NCBI GenBank assembly: GCA_018223385.1
Contig: JAGTTR010000001.1
Coordinates: 62,001-126,000 of the forward strand
DNA length: 64,000 nt
Source of the DNA: Oscillospiraceae bacterium Marseille-Q3528
GTDB taxonomy: Bacteria; Bacillota; Clostridia; Lachnospirales; Lachnospiraceae
Direction: 5' to 3'
Position numbers and translations under genes: made by a program. Positions 15,637 to 23,225 of this stretch are shown piece after piece; the first letter of the stretch is position 1, and every line of letters begins with the position of its first letter. Below the pieces are notes generated by a model. That model had not been told where the DNA came from, ran no database searches, and saw only the letters and a program-made list of their open reading frames with translations.

Positions 15637-16062
15637 TTACTTCACTGTCTTCTGAAGCAGATATAGATCCACCGTCAGTCCCTCGTCAGCTACGCCCTTA
15701 ACCGTGTAATCCGCTGATGTGTGTTCTGGAAGATTGTCTGTGTCAAATTCTACCTCTGACTTTTTCCAGACCAGATCTCCGGCTTTTAGCGGCAAATATC
15801 CTTTGTCCGTAACGATCTGCACATAGGTGCTTGAATCGTCAATACCGAACTCTTTCACCAATACTTCGCTCAGCTTATTGCTGATATTAGCATAGAACTC
15901 CTTCGGCTCTGAATATCCGATTTTTTCATCTGCAATCAGCGGAATCTTGTTCCCGTCACCATCCACGTAGTACTTGATTTCTCCATCATCGTCCCTTTCG
16001 TAAATGGTGACTCTCTGACCGTGCCTGGAATATTTCATCCTCTGCTTATTGATGTCAAGCAT
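15637..16062 (-). CDS. Head closure (stopper) protein
   Basis: A 141-residue beta-rich protein (MLDINKQRMKYSRHGQRVTI ... VDLYLLQKTVK). Its size, beta content and place just before the gp10-like gene match head-completion/stopper proteins that plug the connector after DNA packaging. It overlaps the end of the holin gene by 8 bases. Assignment is by position and general pattern. Confidence 0.6.
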   Translation of the reverse strand: MLDINKQRMKYSRHGQRVTIYERDDDGEIKYYVDGDGNKIPLIADEKIGYSEPKEFYANISNKLSEVLVKEFGIDDSSTYVQIVTDKGYLPLKAGDLVWKKSEVEFDTDNLPEHTSADYTVKGVADEGLTVDLYLLQKTVK

Positions 16063-16324
16063 CCTTTTTTACCTGCTTATAAATCTGGTTCACTCCTGTG
16101 CTGGCAAGGCCGCTTACAATTCCGACCGCAATAGCAGTCATGATGTCGCTTGCAGGGAACTCTGGCATAACATACAATCCAACCACTCCAAGGATGCCGC
16201 CTGCCACTCCTACGATTACCGGGATCAGATTATCCTTTACATTCTCCATAGCCTTTGCTCCAAGGCCAATCAGATAGCAAATCACGATGATTGCAAGAGA
16301 TGTTCCAATTTGCATGATATCCAT
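16055..16324 (-). CDS. Phage holin (Phage_holin_5_2 type)
   Basis: An 89-residue membrane protein: helix 1 (ISLAIIVICYLIGLGAKAM-like, residues 7-26), helix 2 (LIPVIVGVAGGILGVVGLYV, about 32-52), helix 3 (IMTAIAVGIVSGLAST, about 60-76) and a basic tail (QIYKQVKKDA). This is the architecture of Firmicutes holins that open the membrane for the endolysin. It sits among the head-tail connector genes, about 3 kb upstream of its endolysin. AAGGAGG precedes ATG. Confidence 0.85.
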   Translation of the reverse strand: MDIMQIGTSLAIIVICYLIGLGAKAMENVKDNLIPVIVGVAGGILGVVGLYVMPEFPASDIMTAIAVGIVSGLASTGVNQIYKQVKKDA

Positions 16325-16327
16325 AAT

Positions 16328-16642
16328 TTATGCCTCCTTATGTTCGTTCAGTCGCTCTTCCAAGCCGTCCAATCTGTGATGCGCTGATTTTACGCTCTCC
16401 TCCACTTTGACGATTCTTCCATCGTGAGAATTGATTTCTCTTCTCATCTCGGAAACTTCATTTTTTATGTCAGTAGTGTTATTGGAAATCGCATCCAGTT
16501 TCATGTTGATACGTGTGTTTTCTTTCACACGTTCCTCAATGTCCTTTGCGTCTGTTCTCTTATTACTTTTCATTCCCATAAAGACGGAAAAACCAAGTGA
16601 TAACACGCTTATAATGATTGCTGTCGATACTTCTATCGTCAC
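16328..16642 (-). CDS. XhlA-like membrane-anchored coiled-coil protein, GTG start
   Basis: A 104-residue protein with one N-terminal membrane helix (AIIISVLSLGFSVFMGM) followed by a long charged coiled coil (residues 30-100). Such proteins (hemolysin XhlA type) often accompany holins and help lysis. The start is GTG at 16642, eight bases behind AAAGGCGG; the nearby ATG leads straight to a stop. It is followed by the holin after three bases, so the pair forms a lysis cassette placed inside the connector genes. Confidence 0.65.
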   Translation of the reverse strand: MTIEVSTAIIISVLSLGFSVFMGMKSNKRTDAKDIEERVKENTRINMKLDAISNNTTDIKNEVSEMRREINSHDGRIVKVEESVKSAHHRLDGLEERLNEHKEA

Positions 16643-16745
16643 ATCATATACCGCCTTTCTTTTTATTTACGCACAGCCCACCGCCGCCTAAAGTGCGCCC
16701 CTGCTATCAATTTCCATCCTCACGAAATTGATAACGCACAATCTT

Positions 16746-17108
16746 CTAAAGAATTTTCACAAACGGGAATACCCCGGCGAAAAGACTGTCACGATCCTTC
16801 CAGTTCCTGCTTACTCCATTCTCTGTATAGGACGCCATAAAATCCTCTCCCGCCTGTGAATGGTCATACACAGCCAGATTTACGATTACTCCCTCGTATT
16901 TCTTCATATCCTCGTCAATCCGTTCCTGCGTATAGCTTTCCGGGTAATCTCGCCTGTTTGTTACTTCCTGTGTCGCTTGGTCAATTAGCTGCTGAATCCT
17001 CGGATTATCTTCCTTATGGTCGAACACGGTCTTGTCAGCACCGTCCGATTCCTCAATATGAAATTGGCCGAGCCGGATTTTTACCTGCTCCAAAATCGTA
17101 TATACCAT
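16746..17108 (-). CDS. Head-tail connector protein (gp6-like)
   Basis: A 120-residue helical protein (MVYTILEQVKIRLGQFHIEE ...; IQQLIDQATQEVTNRRDYP; VYDHSQAGEDFMASYTENG). This matches the small helical adaptor proteins (HK97 gp6/SPP1 gp15 type) that attach below the portal. GGGAG precedes ATG. It follows the capsid block and precedes the inserted lysis cassette. A 9-bp palindrome ATCAATTTC/GAAATTGAT lies at 16706-16732 after its stop. Confidence 0.72.
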   Translation of the reverse strand: MVYTILEQVKIRLGQFHIEESDGADKTVFDHKEDNPRIQQLIDQATQEVTNRRDYPESYTQERIDEDMKKYEGVIVNLAVYDHSQAGEDFMASYTENGVSRNWKDRDSLFAGVFPFVKIL

Positions 17109-17119
17109 AAGAAATCTCC

Positions 17120-17368
17120 CTAAAGTTCAAACAGATTAATGAAATATTCTTTCAGAGAAGACCCGGTCATTTCTTCATACCCAGGCACATCATTCTCAGC
17201 TGCAAGAGTCTTAAGCGCATCGGTGCTCATTCTGTTGATTTCCGTCTTTGTAAATGGCTTGTCAAAAGGCATAGAGGCGAACTTTACCGCCTCTTCTTTT
17301 TCCTCTTCAATCTCTTCACCTGGAAGATACCATTTCCCTTTGTATTTAACTTTGTAGTCAAATTTCAT
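17120..17368 (-). CDS. Small phage protein with HeH/LEM-like C-terminus
   Basis: An 82-residue protein. The N-terminus MKFDYKVKYKGKWYLPGEEI is close to that of the protein at 20604-20855 (MKYDYKVTQDGHTYEPGT), so the two share a small N-terminal module. The C-terminal half (INRMSTDALKTLAAENDVP ... LKEYFINLFEL) looks like the helix-extended-helix (HeH/LEM, Rho-N-like) domain common in small proteins beside phage capsid genes. Its role in the virion is not known. Confidence 0.65.
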   Translation of the reverse strand: MKFDYKVKYKGKWYLPGEEIEEEKEEAVKFASMPFDKPFTKTEINRMSTDALKTLAAENDVPGYEEMTGSSLKEYFINLFEL

Positions 17369-17381
17369 TGGGGTTCCCTCC

Positions 17382-18449
17382 TTAGTAGCACTTGATTACA
17401 TAAGTACTGTCCATTCTCTCATAGGACGGAAGAACAATCTCGGAAACCGTTGTCTTTGTATGAACTGGGTCGCTTGTAGTCGTTACAGCTACCGCAACTC
17501 CTGTATTTACGATAGATACATCCGCCTCTCCACTTCCCATAAGGGTTCTCTCTTCCGGTGTTGTTCCATACCAGGTATTTCCCAGCGCTCCGTCCGGGAT
17601 CAATGTTGCAAATCCGTCCGGATAGAATTTTGCAGCTGTACCGTCCTCTTTCTTGTACTGCTTAGAGTACACGATGATTCTGATTCCCAGCTCATTGGAA
17701 AATACTTCCTTTACCCGGTTGTCATTCATGAACACAGTCGCTGTGGTGTTCTGAGCCAGAATTGCGGACTTGATCTTTGCGTTCTGCTTCAGATAGTCCA
17801 TAGTCTTTCTGGACACAATCATAATGGACGGGCGCTCGCCAGTTTCTGCTTCTACTGCATCCAGTGCTGTTGCAATATCATCCATCGGGTCGGAATTCGT
17901 AGTGTCTGACCACTTGTCAGTATCGGTTGTAAGACTGGCAAAGTTCTTTGTCTTATATGTGCTGTTCGGATCGTAGTTGTAGGCATAGGTTACTCCATTA
18001 GCCTCAATGGAAATCTTCGGAGATCCGTCGCTCGGTGCCAGGAGCTGCATAATCATTCTTTCCGGAACAACGTTCGCTCCATCAACCAGGGTATTGGCAT
18101 CGTCAAAGATTCTGCCAAGAACCTCCGCTGCGTATGGATCCGTGCTGTCCTTAACCCTCATGATTTCCTGCTCGTCTGCTTCTTTTACCAGCATGGATTC
18201 TCTGAAGAATGCCATTTCTGTTTCTGTCAGTTTGAATCCCTCACGGCTTCTCAGAGTAGACACAGCATCGAAATTGGACGGTGCCAAGGAAACCGGAAGT
18301 CCCTTGGACGTCTTGATCCATTTCAGGTCCAGTCCCATTTTCTTTTTTGCCGGGAACAGACCGGCTCCCAGATATGCAATGCGGTTGCTTGCCACTTCAG
18401 TATTGACAAGCGCAATCGCCTTTGATGTATATGCGTCTCTAATATTCAT
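17382..18449 (-). CDS. Major capsid protein (capsid E family)
   Basis: A 355-residue protein in the capsid slot. Features of the lambda-gpE/'capsid E' family are visible: SKAIALVNTEVASNRIAYLG at the start, the P-domain stretch EVLGRIFDDANTLVDGANVVPERM (about 112-135), and FYPDGFATLIPDGALGNTWYGTTPEE near 270-295. It has the HK97 fold by family and forms the icosahedral shell. Scaffold and decoration genes precede it in the normal order. AGAGAGG precedes ATG. Confidence 0.88.
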   Translation of the reverse strand: MNIRDAYTSKAIALVNTEVASNRIAYLGAGLFPAKKKMGLDLKWIKTSKGLPVSLAPSNFDAVSTLRSREGFKLTETEMAFFRESMLVKEADEQEIMRVKDSTDPYAAEVLGRIFDDANTLVDGANVVPERMIMQLLAPSDGSPKISIEANGVTYAYNYDPNSTYKTKNFASLTTDTDKWSDTTNSDPMDDIATALDAVEAETGERPSIMIVSRKTMDYLKQNAKIKSAILAQNTTATVFMNDNRVKEVFSNELGIRIIVYSKQYKKEDGTAAKFYPDGFATLIPDGALGNTWYGTTPEERTLMGSGEADVSIVNTGVAVAVTTTSDPVHTKTTVSEIVLPSYERMDSTYVIKCY

Positions 18450-18492
18450 TTTATCCTCTCTTTCTACAGTTACCTGTTGCCACCATTTTTAT

Positions 18493-18831
18493 TTACTCAA
18501 ATACAATCTTCGATAATGCTGTTTTAACTCCTTCCGCAATCGTAATTCCTGCATTTTCGTTCGCATTCGCTTCGTTTACACAAGCAAATGCTTTTGCGAT
18601 GGTTCCGTTAGGGTTAGAATCATACACATCGTTAAGCAAAATGCCTACGGCTGCCCCGTCAGAAGATGCTGCATTTACTTTTTTCCCAGTAGCGTCGATG
18701 GGGTTACCTGCTTTGCAAACACCATTCGTGAATGCAGTGGAATCAAGGGTGATTTCCTCTAAAAGCTCCCTTTCGAGATGTCTTTTCAGAATTTCTTTCT
18801 GCATGGTCACGGTTGACTCTTTAAACTTCAT
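18493..18831 (-). CDS. Head decoration protein
   Basis: A 112-residue protein directly between scaffold and capsid genes, the place of lambda-gpD-like decoration proteins. It contains NGVCKAGNPIDATGKKVNAA and GAAVGILLNDVYDSNPNGT, the beta-tulip pattern of this family that binds the capsid three-fold axes. It should stabilise the filled head. Confidence 0.7.
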   Translation of the reverse strand: MKFKESTVTMQKEILKRHLERELLEEITLDSTAFTNGVCKAGNPIDATGKKVNAASSDGAAVGILLNDVYDSNPNGTIAKAFACVNEANANENAGITIAEGVKTALSKIVFE

Positions 18832-18844
18832 TTTTTCCTCCTTG

Positions 18845-19405
18845 CTACTTCAAATAGCTTTCTACAATAGATTCAGCCGCTTTATTGGAACCGGATAAGG
18901 TCTTTCCAATTGCTTCGGCTGTCTTTTCTGCATCTGTTTTTGTATCTCCGCCTGCACTTCCACCGTTCGGATTTGCCTGATTCCCAGCAATTTCCTTTTC
19001 CTTAGCCTGTGCGGCGGCGGTTTCTTTTTCGGACATAATCTTTCCAAGCTCAGCGTAGTCAAGGCTACCATCATCTTTCACAACCGCTTTGGCCTGTTCA
19101 GCGGTAATCTTGAAATTGGTCATTGCAGCCTCTCTCTGATCTCTAATGGCATTGTTCTTCTGTAAGTCAGCAATTGTCTTATTTGCTTCTTCCAGCGCCT
19201 TGTTGACCTTTTCAACCTCAGAAAGATTATCGGTCTCCAATTCATCAATCCTTTTCTGAAGATCCGCCGCTTTTTCTGCATTTGCTTTATAAGCCTTTGT
19301 TTTTTCTTTTTCCTTTGCCAGCTCACCATTGCTCTGATTTAACAGGTTCGTGATCTGATCATCTGTCGCATCCGGAAAAAGCTTTAAAATTTGTTCTCTT
19401 GTCAT
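18845..19405 (-). CDS. Capsid scaffold protein (DUF4355 / Gp20 type)
   Basis: A 186-residue, highly charged coiled-coil protein. It begins MTREQILKLFPDATDDQITN, continues with a heptad-rich region (KTKAYKANAEKAADLQKRID ... EEANKTIADLQKN), and ends in a low-complexity Ala/Gly/Lys tail and SIVESYLK. This is the pattern of phage scaffolding proteins (DUF4355, minor structural Gp20). It guides capsid assembly and then leaves. GGAGGTAAT precedes ATG. Confidence 0.82.
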   Translation of the reverse strand: MTREQILKLFPDATDDQITNLLNQSNGELAKEKEKTKAYKANAEKAADLQKRIDELETDNLSEVEKVNKALEEANKTIADLQKNNAIRDQREAAMTNFKITAEQAKAVVKDDGSLDYAELGKIMSEKETAAAQAKEKEIAGNQANPNGGSAGGDTKTDAEKTAEAIGKTLSGSNKAAESIVESYLK

Positions 19406-19489
19406 AAAAATTACCTCCGTTACTCACGCTTTTGATATCGCAGGTCGCTCCTGCTGAGCTTCCTATTTACCGCATAGGTACAGGTTTTT

Positions 19490-19528
19490 ATAAAATAAAA
19501 AACAACTCCGTCAAAAAACGAAATTGTT
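19490..19528 (-). terminator. Intrinsic terminator between the carbohydrate-module gene and scaffold
   Basis: AACAATTTCG pairs with CGGAGTTGTT (10 pairs, two G-U) and is followed by TTTTATTTTA on the minus strand. The scaffold gene starts 85 bases on without a convincing promoter. Confidence 0.75.
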
Positions 19529-19536
19529 TTTTACTG

Positions 19537-20601
19537 TCAAATTATCGGATGTCTCTTGAACCATCTACGCAAAGCCCCATTTTTACTCAACTCGGGCATC
19601 GGCATGTTATACTTCACAGATATCCCTGCCTTATCTTCTGCTTCTACAATCGTGGTTCCTTTATATGTTCGCAGGGACTTGTAGTCCGCAATCTCAGAGG
19701 CGGTGAGAGGGGTTTCGATGGGGGTGGCAAGAATCACGCTTTGCTCAGTCAGCGCTTTGGTGACATCGAAAGCACCTTTATCAACCCTCTGCACATACAC
19801 TCCCCGTCCGAGATCCACCTCATCGCAAATCCACTGCTGCCCCTGCGGGTCGGTATAGTTGCCGCCAGATGATACCGGGATACCCGGCAGACCGTTTGGT
19901 GTTGATAAAGACACAGATTGCATCTGCTCATTATCAGTTTTTTTTACGATGACACTAAGATTCCCATCATCTCCAGCACTCACAATCTCCTGCGGGTAAT
20001 CCGGTGATGGGGATGGCTTGCCGCCTGTGTATGGTTCCCAAGGGAGCGGAGTTTCTCCGGCGTTAAGCATTGAAGTAAACGTTAAGTTAAATTCTTGCTT
20101 ATTATTGGGTAAAACACTAAATACCATATATACATCAATCGTATCCGCATCTTCGTCTAAGGTGAATCCATTATTCATATTTACCTGATTGCCAAGCATC
20201 TGAATAAACACATTATTATTGTTTTGATTGCTTTCGAAATAATAAGAACCAGCTTTTAACTGCATTCTTTTCAAATAAAAGGAAGTATATTCTGTCGGAG
20301 TGCCCGATACAGATATGCTTTGGTCTTCATTAATCTTATATGTCGCACCATTTTTTGTTTCTGTCTTGCCAATCAAATCGGTCAAATCAAGCAGCTGCGC
20401 CCCTGTGGTTGTCACCTGCTCGCTCCGGCCGTAGATGTGTAAATCTCGGAATGGTGCCTCTGCACAGTTTTTGCAAACAGACGGATTCCCTTTTTCTTGG
20501 TTTTCTACATACTTCGGGACAACACTATCCATGTCTAGCGTCTGTACAAAATCCGTATCAGGAAAAAGGGTATTGACTAAAATATCATTGACAATATTCA
20601 T
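19537..20601 (-). CDS. Carbohydrate-module-like virion protein in the head operon
   Basis: A 354-residue protein. The start at ATG 20601 is chosen because GGGAG lies eight bases upstream and it follows the upstream stop without overlap. From about residue 50 on it has PFRDLHIYGRSEQVTTTGAQLL, FYLKRMQLKAGSYYFES, PWEPYTGGKPSPSPDYPQEI and LPGIPVSSGGNYTDPQGQQW. These are the features of the beta-sandwich modules common in phage tail-tip and fibre proteins, here coded between portal and scaffold. It may be a head fibre or carbohydrate-binding decoration. Function inferred. Confidence 0.6.
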   Translation of the reverse strand: MNIVNDILVNTLFPDTDFVQTLDMDSVVPKYVENQEKGNPSVCKNCAEAPFRDLHIYGRSEQVTTTGAQLLDLTDLIGKTETKNGATYKINEDQSISVSGTPTEYTSFYLKRMQLKAGSYYFESNQNNNNVFIQMLGNQVNMNNGFTLDEDADTIDVYMVFSVLPNNKQEFNLTFTSMLNAGETPLPWEPYTGGKPSPSPDYPQEIVSAGDDGNLSVIVKKTDNEQMQSVSLSTPNGLPGIPVSSGGNYTDPQGQQWICDEVDLGRGVYVQRVDKGAFDVTKALTEQSVILATPIETPLTASEIADYKSLRTYKGTTIVEAEDKAGISVKYNMPMPELSKNGALRRWFKRHPII

Positions 20602-20603
20602 TT

Positions 20604-20855
20604 TTACGCTCCCTGCTGATACCATTTCTTTGTTGTTCTTTCGTAAACATAAACTATCCCCTCATCCACGCACAAGGCGCTACTTCCGCTTAACAGGTCA
20701 TCATAAGTCGGAAGTTTGTCGGTATCTTCTGCAAGGAAAACATAATCTCTCTTATTGCCTTCTGATTTAATACAAATCACACTTCCCATGTCCGGCACAT
20801 TGGTTCCAGGCTCATATGTATGTCCGTCTTGCGTTACTTTATAATCATACTTCAT
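20604..20855 (-). CDS. Small phage protein sharing its N-terminus with the 17.1-kb gene
   Basis: An 83-residue protein. The start is taken at ATG 20855 because GGAGG lies seven bases before it (the upstream ATG at 20870 is part of that site). MKYDYKVTQDGHTYEPGT resembles the beginning of the protein at 17120-17368. The rest (MGSVICIKSEGNKRDYVFLA ... YVYERTTKKWYQQGA) looks like a small beta domain such as those that end phage structural proteins. It is coupled to the carbohydrate-module gene three bases on. Confidence 0.6.
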   Translation of the reverse strand: MKYDYKVTQDGHTYEPGTNVPDMGSVICIKSEGNKRDYVFLAEDTDKLPTYDDLLSGSSALCVDEGIVYVYERTTKKWYQQGA

Positions 20856-20900
20856 TCTGGGAACCTCCATTTTTCTGAATATTGGCTACAATCTCTTGTA

Positions 20901-21020
20901 ATGGAAAAATCACTAAAATCTTCTCTGGAAAGTATCGCAAAAGAAGATATGCGTTCTTTCAATAATTTAATGGTAAGTATATTGTCAGAGTATGTAACAA
21001 AAAGAACCAGAGCAAATTAA
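20901..21020 (+). CDS. Arc-like ribbon-helix-helix protein on the opposite strand, 39 aa
   Basis: A plus-strand gene inside the minus-strand head operon. The 39 residues SLESIAKEDMRSFNNLMVSI with LSEYV match the two helices of Arc-type repressors ('xLExIAKExxRSxNxxIVxxLxEYV'). TACAAT (20887-20892) ends about eight bases before the ATG and there is no ribosome site, so the mRNA may be leaderless; the N-terminal strand could also lie in upstream sequence. It has its own terminator at 21001-21038. It is probably a DNA-binding regulator expressed in the lysogen. Confidence 0.5.
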   Translation: MEKSLKSSLESIAKEDMRSFNNLMVSILSEYVTKRTRAN

Positions 21021-21038
21021 GCTTCTGGTTCTTTTTTT
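21001..21038 (+). terminator. Terminator of the opposite-strand Arc gene
   Basis: AAAGAACCAGA (21001-21011) pairs with TCTGGTTCTTT (21024-21034) and runs into seven T's on the plus strand. It overlaps the last codons of both the Arc-like gene and the portal gene. Confidence 0.85.
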
Positions 21039-22438
21039 ATGGCAGCAATTTGATTTTCTTTTTCAATCGCGTCAATAGTTTTATACAAAACATCAAAATA
21101 CGGTTGAGATTGCAAGAATACTTTTTCCGCGTCCCCCCACAATCCGCATGTAGCGACTGCTATCCTTGGGTTAATTCCAGATTGCAGCATTTGTGCAAGA
21201 GCTTGCGTTTTTGTATACAAATTATCCAACGGGCTGTGGCTTATTTGTACGTCAAAGTCTCTAACCGAAAGTTTCAAATCATATCCTGCTACTCTCAAAA
21301 CATTCAGCGCAACAACAGCGAATCTTTTTTCAGACGACTTAACAATTGGATCTTTCATTTTTGCTCTTGTCTTTGAAAAATCCCACCCAGCTCTAAGACT
21401 TACCGCTCCCTGCGTATCCCCGCCAGAGTTTTGTGATTCTCTGTTCGGAATAGCAAGAATTGCTTGAAGATTGTCAAGTAAATCATCTTTAGCCACCTGA
21501 CATTGCGTCTGGTTCAGCTCTTGCGTCATAACATCCACATCGGACTTATTATCCTTGTTTATAGACTTTACCACTAAAGCCCGGTTCATTTTCATTTTCG
21601 CAAACTGTTCTTCATCAACCTCACAGTTTACAAATTTAATCCACGACTGCACAAACTGTTCAATGCCGTCCATACGGTTTGATTGCATATTATTGATTGC
21701 GTCCAACATGGAAATTACAAGTTCTATGTCAGATATGCGTTCGTGATTGTTTGGGAATTCCACAATCGGAATACTTCCATAGGTATGCAGTTTTGTTTCA
21801 ACCACATTGCTGTCAACGATTTTGAACGACATAGTGTCAGAAAATGCCAGTTTGTAGCACTTTCCATCTTCATCCTTTAATTCCTGCACCGCAAGAACAG
21901 GTTCTTCTGTGCTTCTGTTGTAAATCACGAATGTATTCATAGGGCTAGGAGATACAATTCTAAATGGAACATCTCCATTTTTTCTCTGAATAGCCTTAAA
22001 AGATGTTCCGACAGCAGACTGCCACTCTCCAGCCTTTATGTCTTTCTCTTGCTTATTTGCGTCAGCCATGAGGTCGTTTAGTTCGTCTACCGAACTGTTT
22101 ATCCGCTCATCATCTTTTCGGCTGATGAATTGAACCGGCTCGCCATAGGTCTGGCCTACACGGAATTGCACCAGTTCGTAAGAGTGGTTCTCTACTATTC
22201 TATTGGTGATATCTTCATTTGTTACTTTCTGTCGATACAGTACCGGCTGATCTCCTTTATAGTACCGCCACAGGTATCTTATGGCTGATTTATTGCCATA
22301 AAAAACACCAATGCACTTTCCAATAACTCTTACCACATTCTCAGCCGTAATTTTTTCAGCGTCTGTATATGCAATTTTTCTTCCGTATGATCCCTTGACA
22401 AGATCTTGAAAAAACATCTTATTTCTTGCAAAATCCAT
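21017..22438 (-). CDS. Portal protein (SPP1 gp6 type)
   Basis: A 473-residue portal. The start at ATG 22438 has AGGTGG five bases ahead; the track start at 22474 would overlap the upstream gene. Features: FRVGQTYGEPVQFISRKD (about 80-97), PSPMNTFVIYNRSTEEPVLA (about 165-185), the long helical clip/wing (SDIELVISMLDAINNMQSNR) and QTQCQVAKDDLLDNLQAI. It forms the dodecameric ring through which TerL pumps DNA. It follows terminase with a sigma-like gene and a zinc-finger gene between. Confidence 0.87.
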   Translation of the reverse strand: MDFARNKMFFQDLVKGSYGRKIAYTDAEKITAENVVRVIGKCIGVFYGNKSAIRYLWRYYKGDQPVLYRQKVTNEDITNRIVENHSYELVQFRVGQTYGEPVQFISRKDDERINSSVDELNDLMADANKQEKDIKAGEWQSAVGTSFKAIQRKNGDVPFRIVSPSPMNTFVIYNRSTEEPVLAVQELKDEDGKCYKLAFSDTMSFKIVDSNVVETKLHTYGSIPIVEFPNNHERISDIELVISMLDAINNMQSNRMDGIEQFVQSWIKFVNCEVDEEQFAKMKMNRALVVKSINKDNKSDVDVMTQELNQTQCQVAKDDLLDNLQAILAIPNRESQNSGGDTQGAVSLRAGWDFSKTRAKMKDPIVKSSEKRFAVVALNVLRVAGYDLKLSVRDFDVQISHSPLDNLYTKTQALAQMLQSGINPRIAVATCGLWGDAEKVFLQSQPYFDVLYKTIDAIEKENQIAAIKKEPEA

Positions 22439-22446
22439 AAATCCAC

Positions 22447-22644
22447 CTACAAATACGTCATGCCGGACGAGCAATTTCTTTTTGGCAAATCCTTTATTTC
22501 CGTTTTATAATTTGATGGCCAAAAAACAATTTTTTTCTGGCACTTTTTACACTTTGAAATTATATTTGTCCTTGCTCTTCCGTCCCATGTGGCTACTTTC
22601 CTACCGCATGACGGGCAATAGATTGTTTTCGGCGTATATTCCAT
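22447..22644 (-). CDS. Com-like zinc-finger protein
   Basis: A 65-residue protein, start at ATG 22644 (AGAGG upstream; the longer frame to 22791 runs through a terminator and is unlikely). Two CxxC pairs, YCPSCGRK near residue 9 and CKKCQKK near residue 32, make a rubredoxin-type zinc knuckle like phage Mu Com, a translational activator. Here it directly precedes the portal gene, leaving eight bases. It might bind late mRNA; this is inferred from the family. Confidence 0.65.
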   Translation of the reverse strand: MEYTPKTIYCPSCGRKVATWDGRARTNIISKCKKCQKKIVFWPSNYKTEIKDLPKRNCSSGMTYL

Positions 22645-22663
22645 AAAAGCCTCTTTTCTCCAA

Positions 22664-22690
22664 ACAAAAAGCACCGCCAAAAGGCGGTGC
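22664..22690 (-). terminator. Intrinsic terminator in the late operon, before the Com-like gene
   Basis: GCACCGCC-TTTT-GGCGGTGC, a perfect 8-bp G+C stem, followed by TTTTTG on the minus strand. The next start codon is 20 bases away. Confidence 0.88.
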
Positions 22691-22790
22691 TCCAAGAAAG
22701 GGGTGCATAGATGAAACAACATTTTTACAAGCATATTATATAATATCGTATAACCATGGTAAATACTCTTTATTTGGACATTGGGGGACA

Positions 22791-23222
22791 TCAGGGGACA
22801 TTACCGACTTTTTCTGCGTATAAATCTTTATATTTTTCAGCAAAAGCTCCAATCGCATTGTAGAAAATCCTTTTAGTGTGCTTTTCGGAATATATTCCGT
22901 CAAGCTTTATAGATTTCAACTCTTTTCCAAGGATGAATCTTTGCGCAAGAGCATCATACATCCTACTATCATCCAGCGATTCAATCTGCTTCACAATTTC
23001 ATATCGCTGGTCAATCATATCGTCAACCTCTCTTTCCATGTCAACGATCTTTGATACGTATGATCCAATCTTATCTTTGTTTCTTGATGTCTGGACGCGC
23101 TCGCTTCCCGTATTTGTTGATATGGTAGTCGCAAGGTTTCTGAAATTTTGTATTTCCTCAAGTTTATTTGATATCATTCTGTCATATCTTCTTATTTTCC
23201 CAAGATATTCCTTTGTTGTCAT
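22791..23222 (-). CDS. Sigma-70-region-4-like phage regulator (DUF1492)
   Basis: A 143-residue protein with an N-terminal coiled coil (MTTKEYLGKIRRYDRMISNK ...) and a C-terminal HTH (YDALAQRFILGKELKSIKLD ... HTKRIFYNAIGAFAEKY) like region 4 of sigma factors, the DUF1492/ArpU group. These proteins turn on late transcription in Firmicutes phages. It usually precedes terminase; here it comes between large terminase and portal, four bases behind the terminase stop, so it would be made with the late genes it may control. Confidence 0.72.
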   Translation of the reverse strand: MTTKEYLGKIRRYDRMISNKLEEIQNFRNLATTISTNTGSERVQTSRNKDKIGSYVSKIVDMEREVDDMIDQRYEIVKQIESLDDSRMYDALAQRFILGKELKSIKLDGIYSEKHTKRIFYNAIGAFAEKYKDLYAEKVGNVP

Positions 23223-23225
23223 ATA

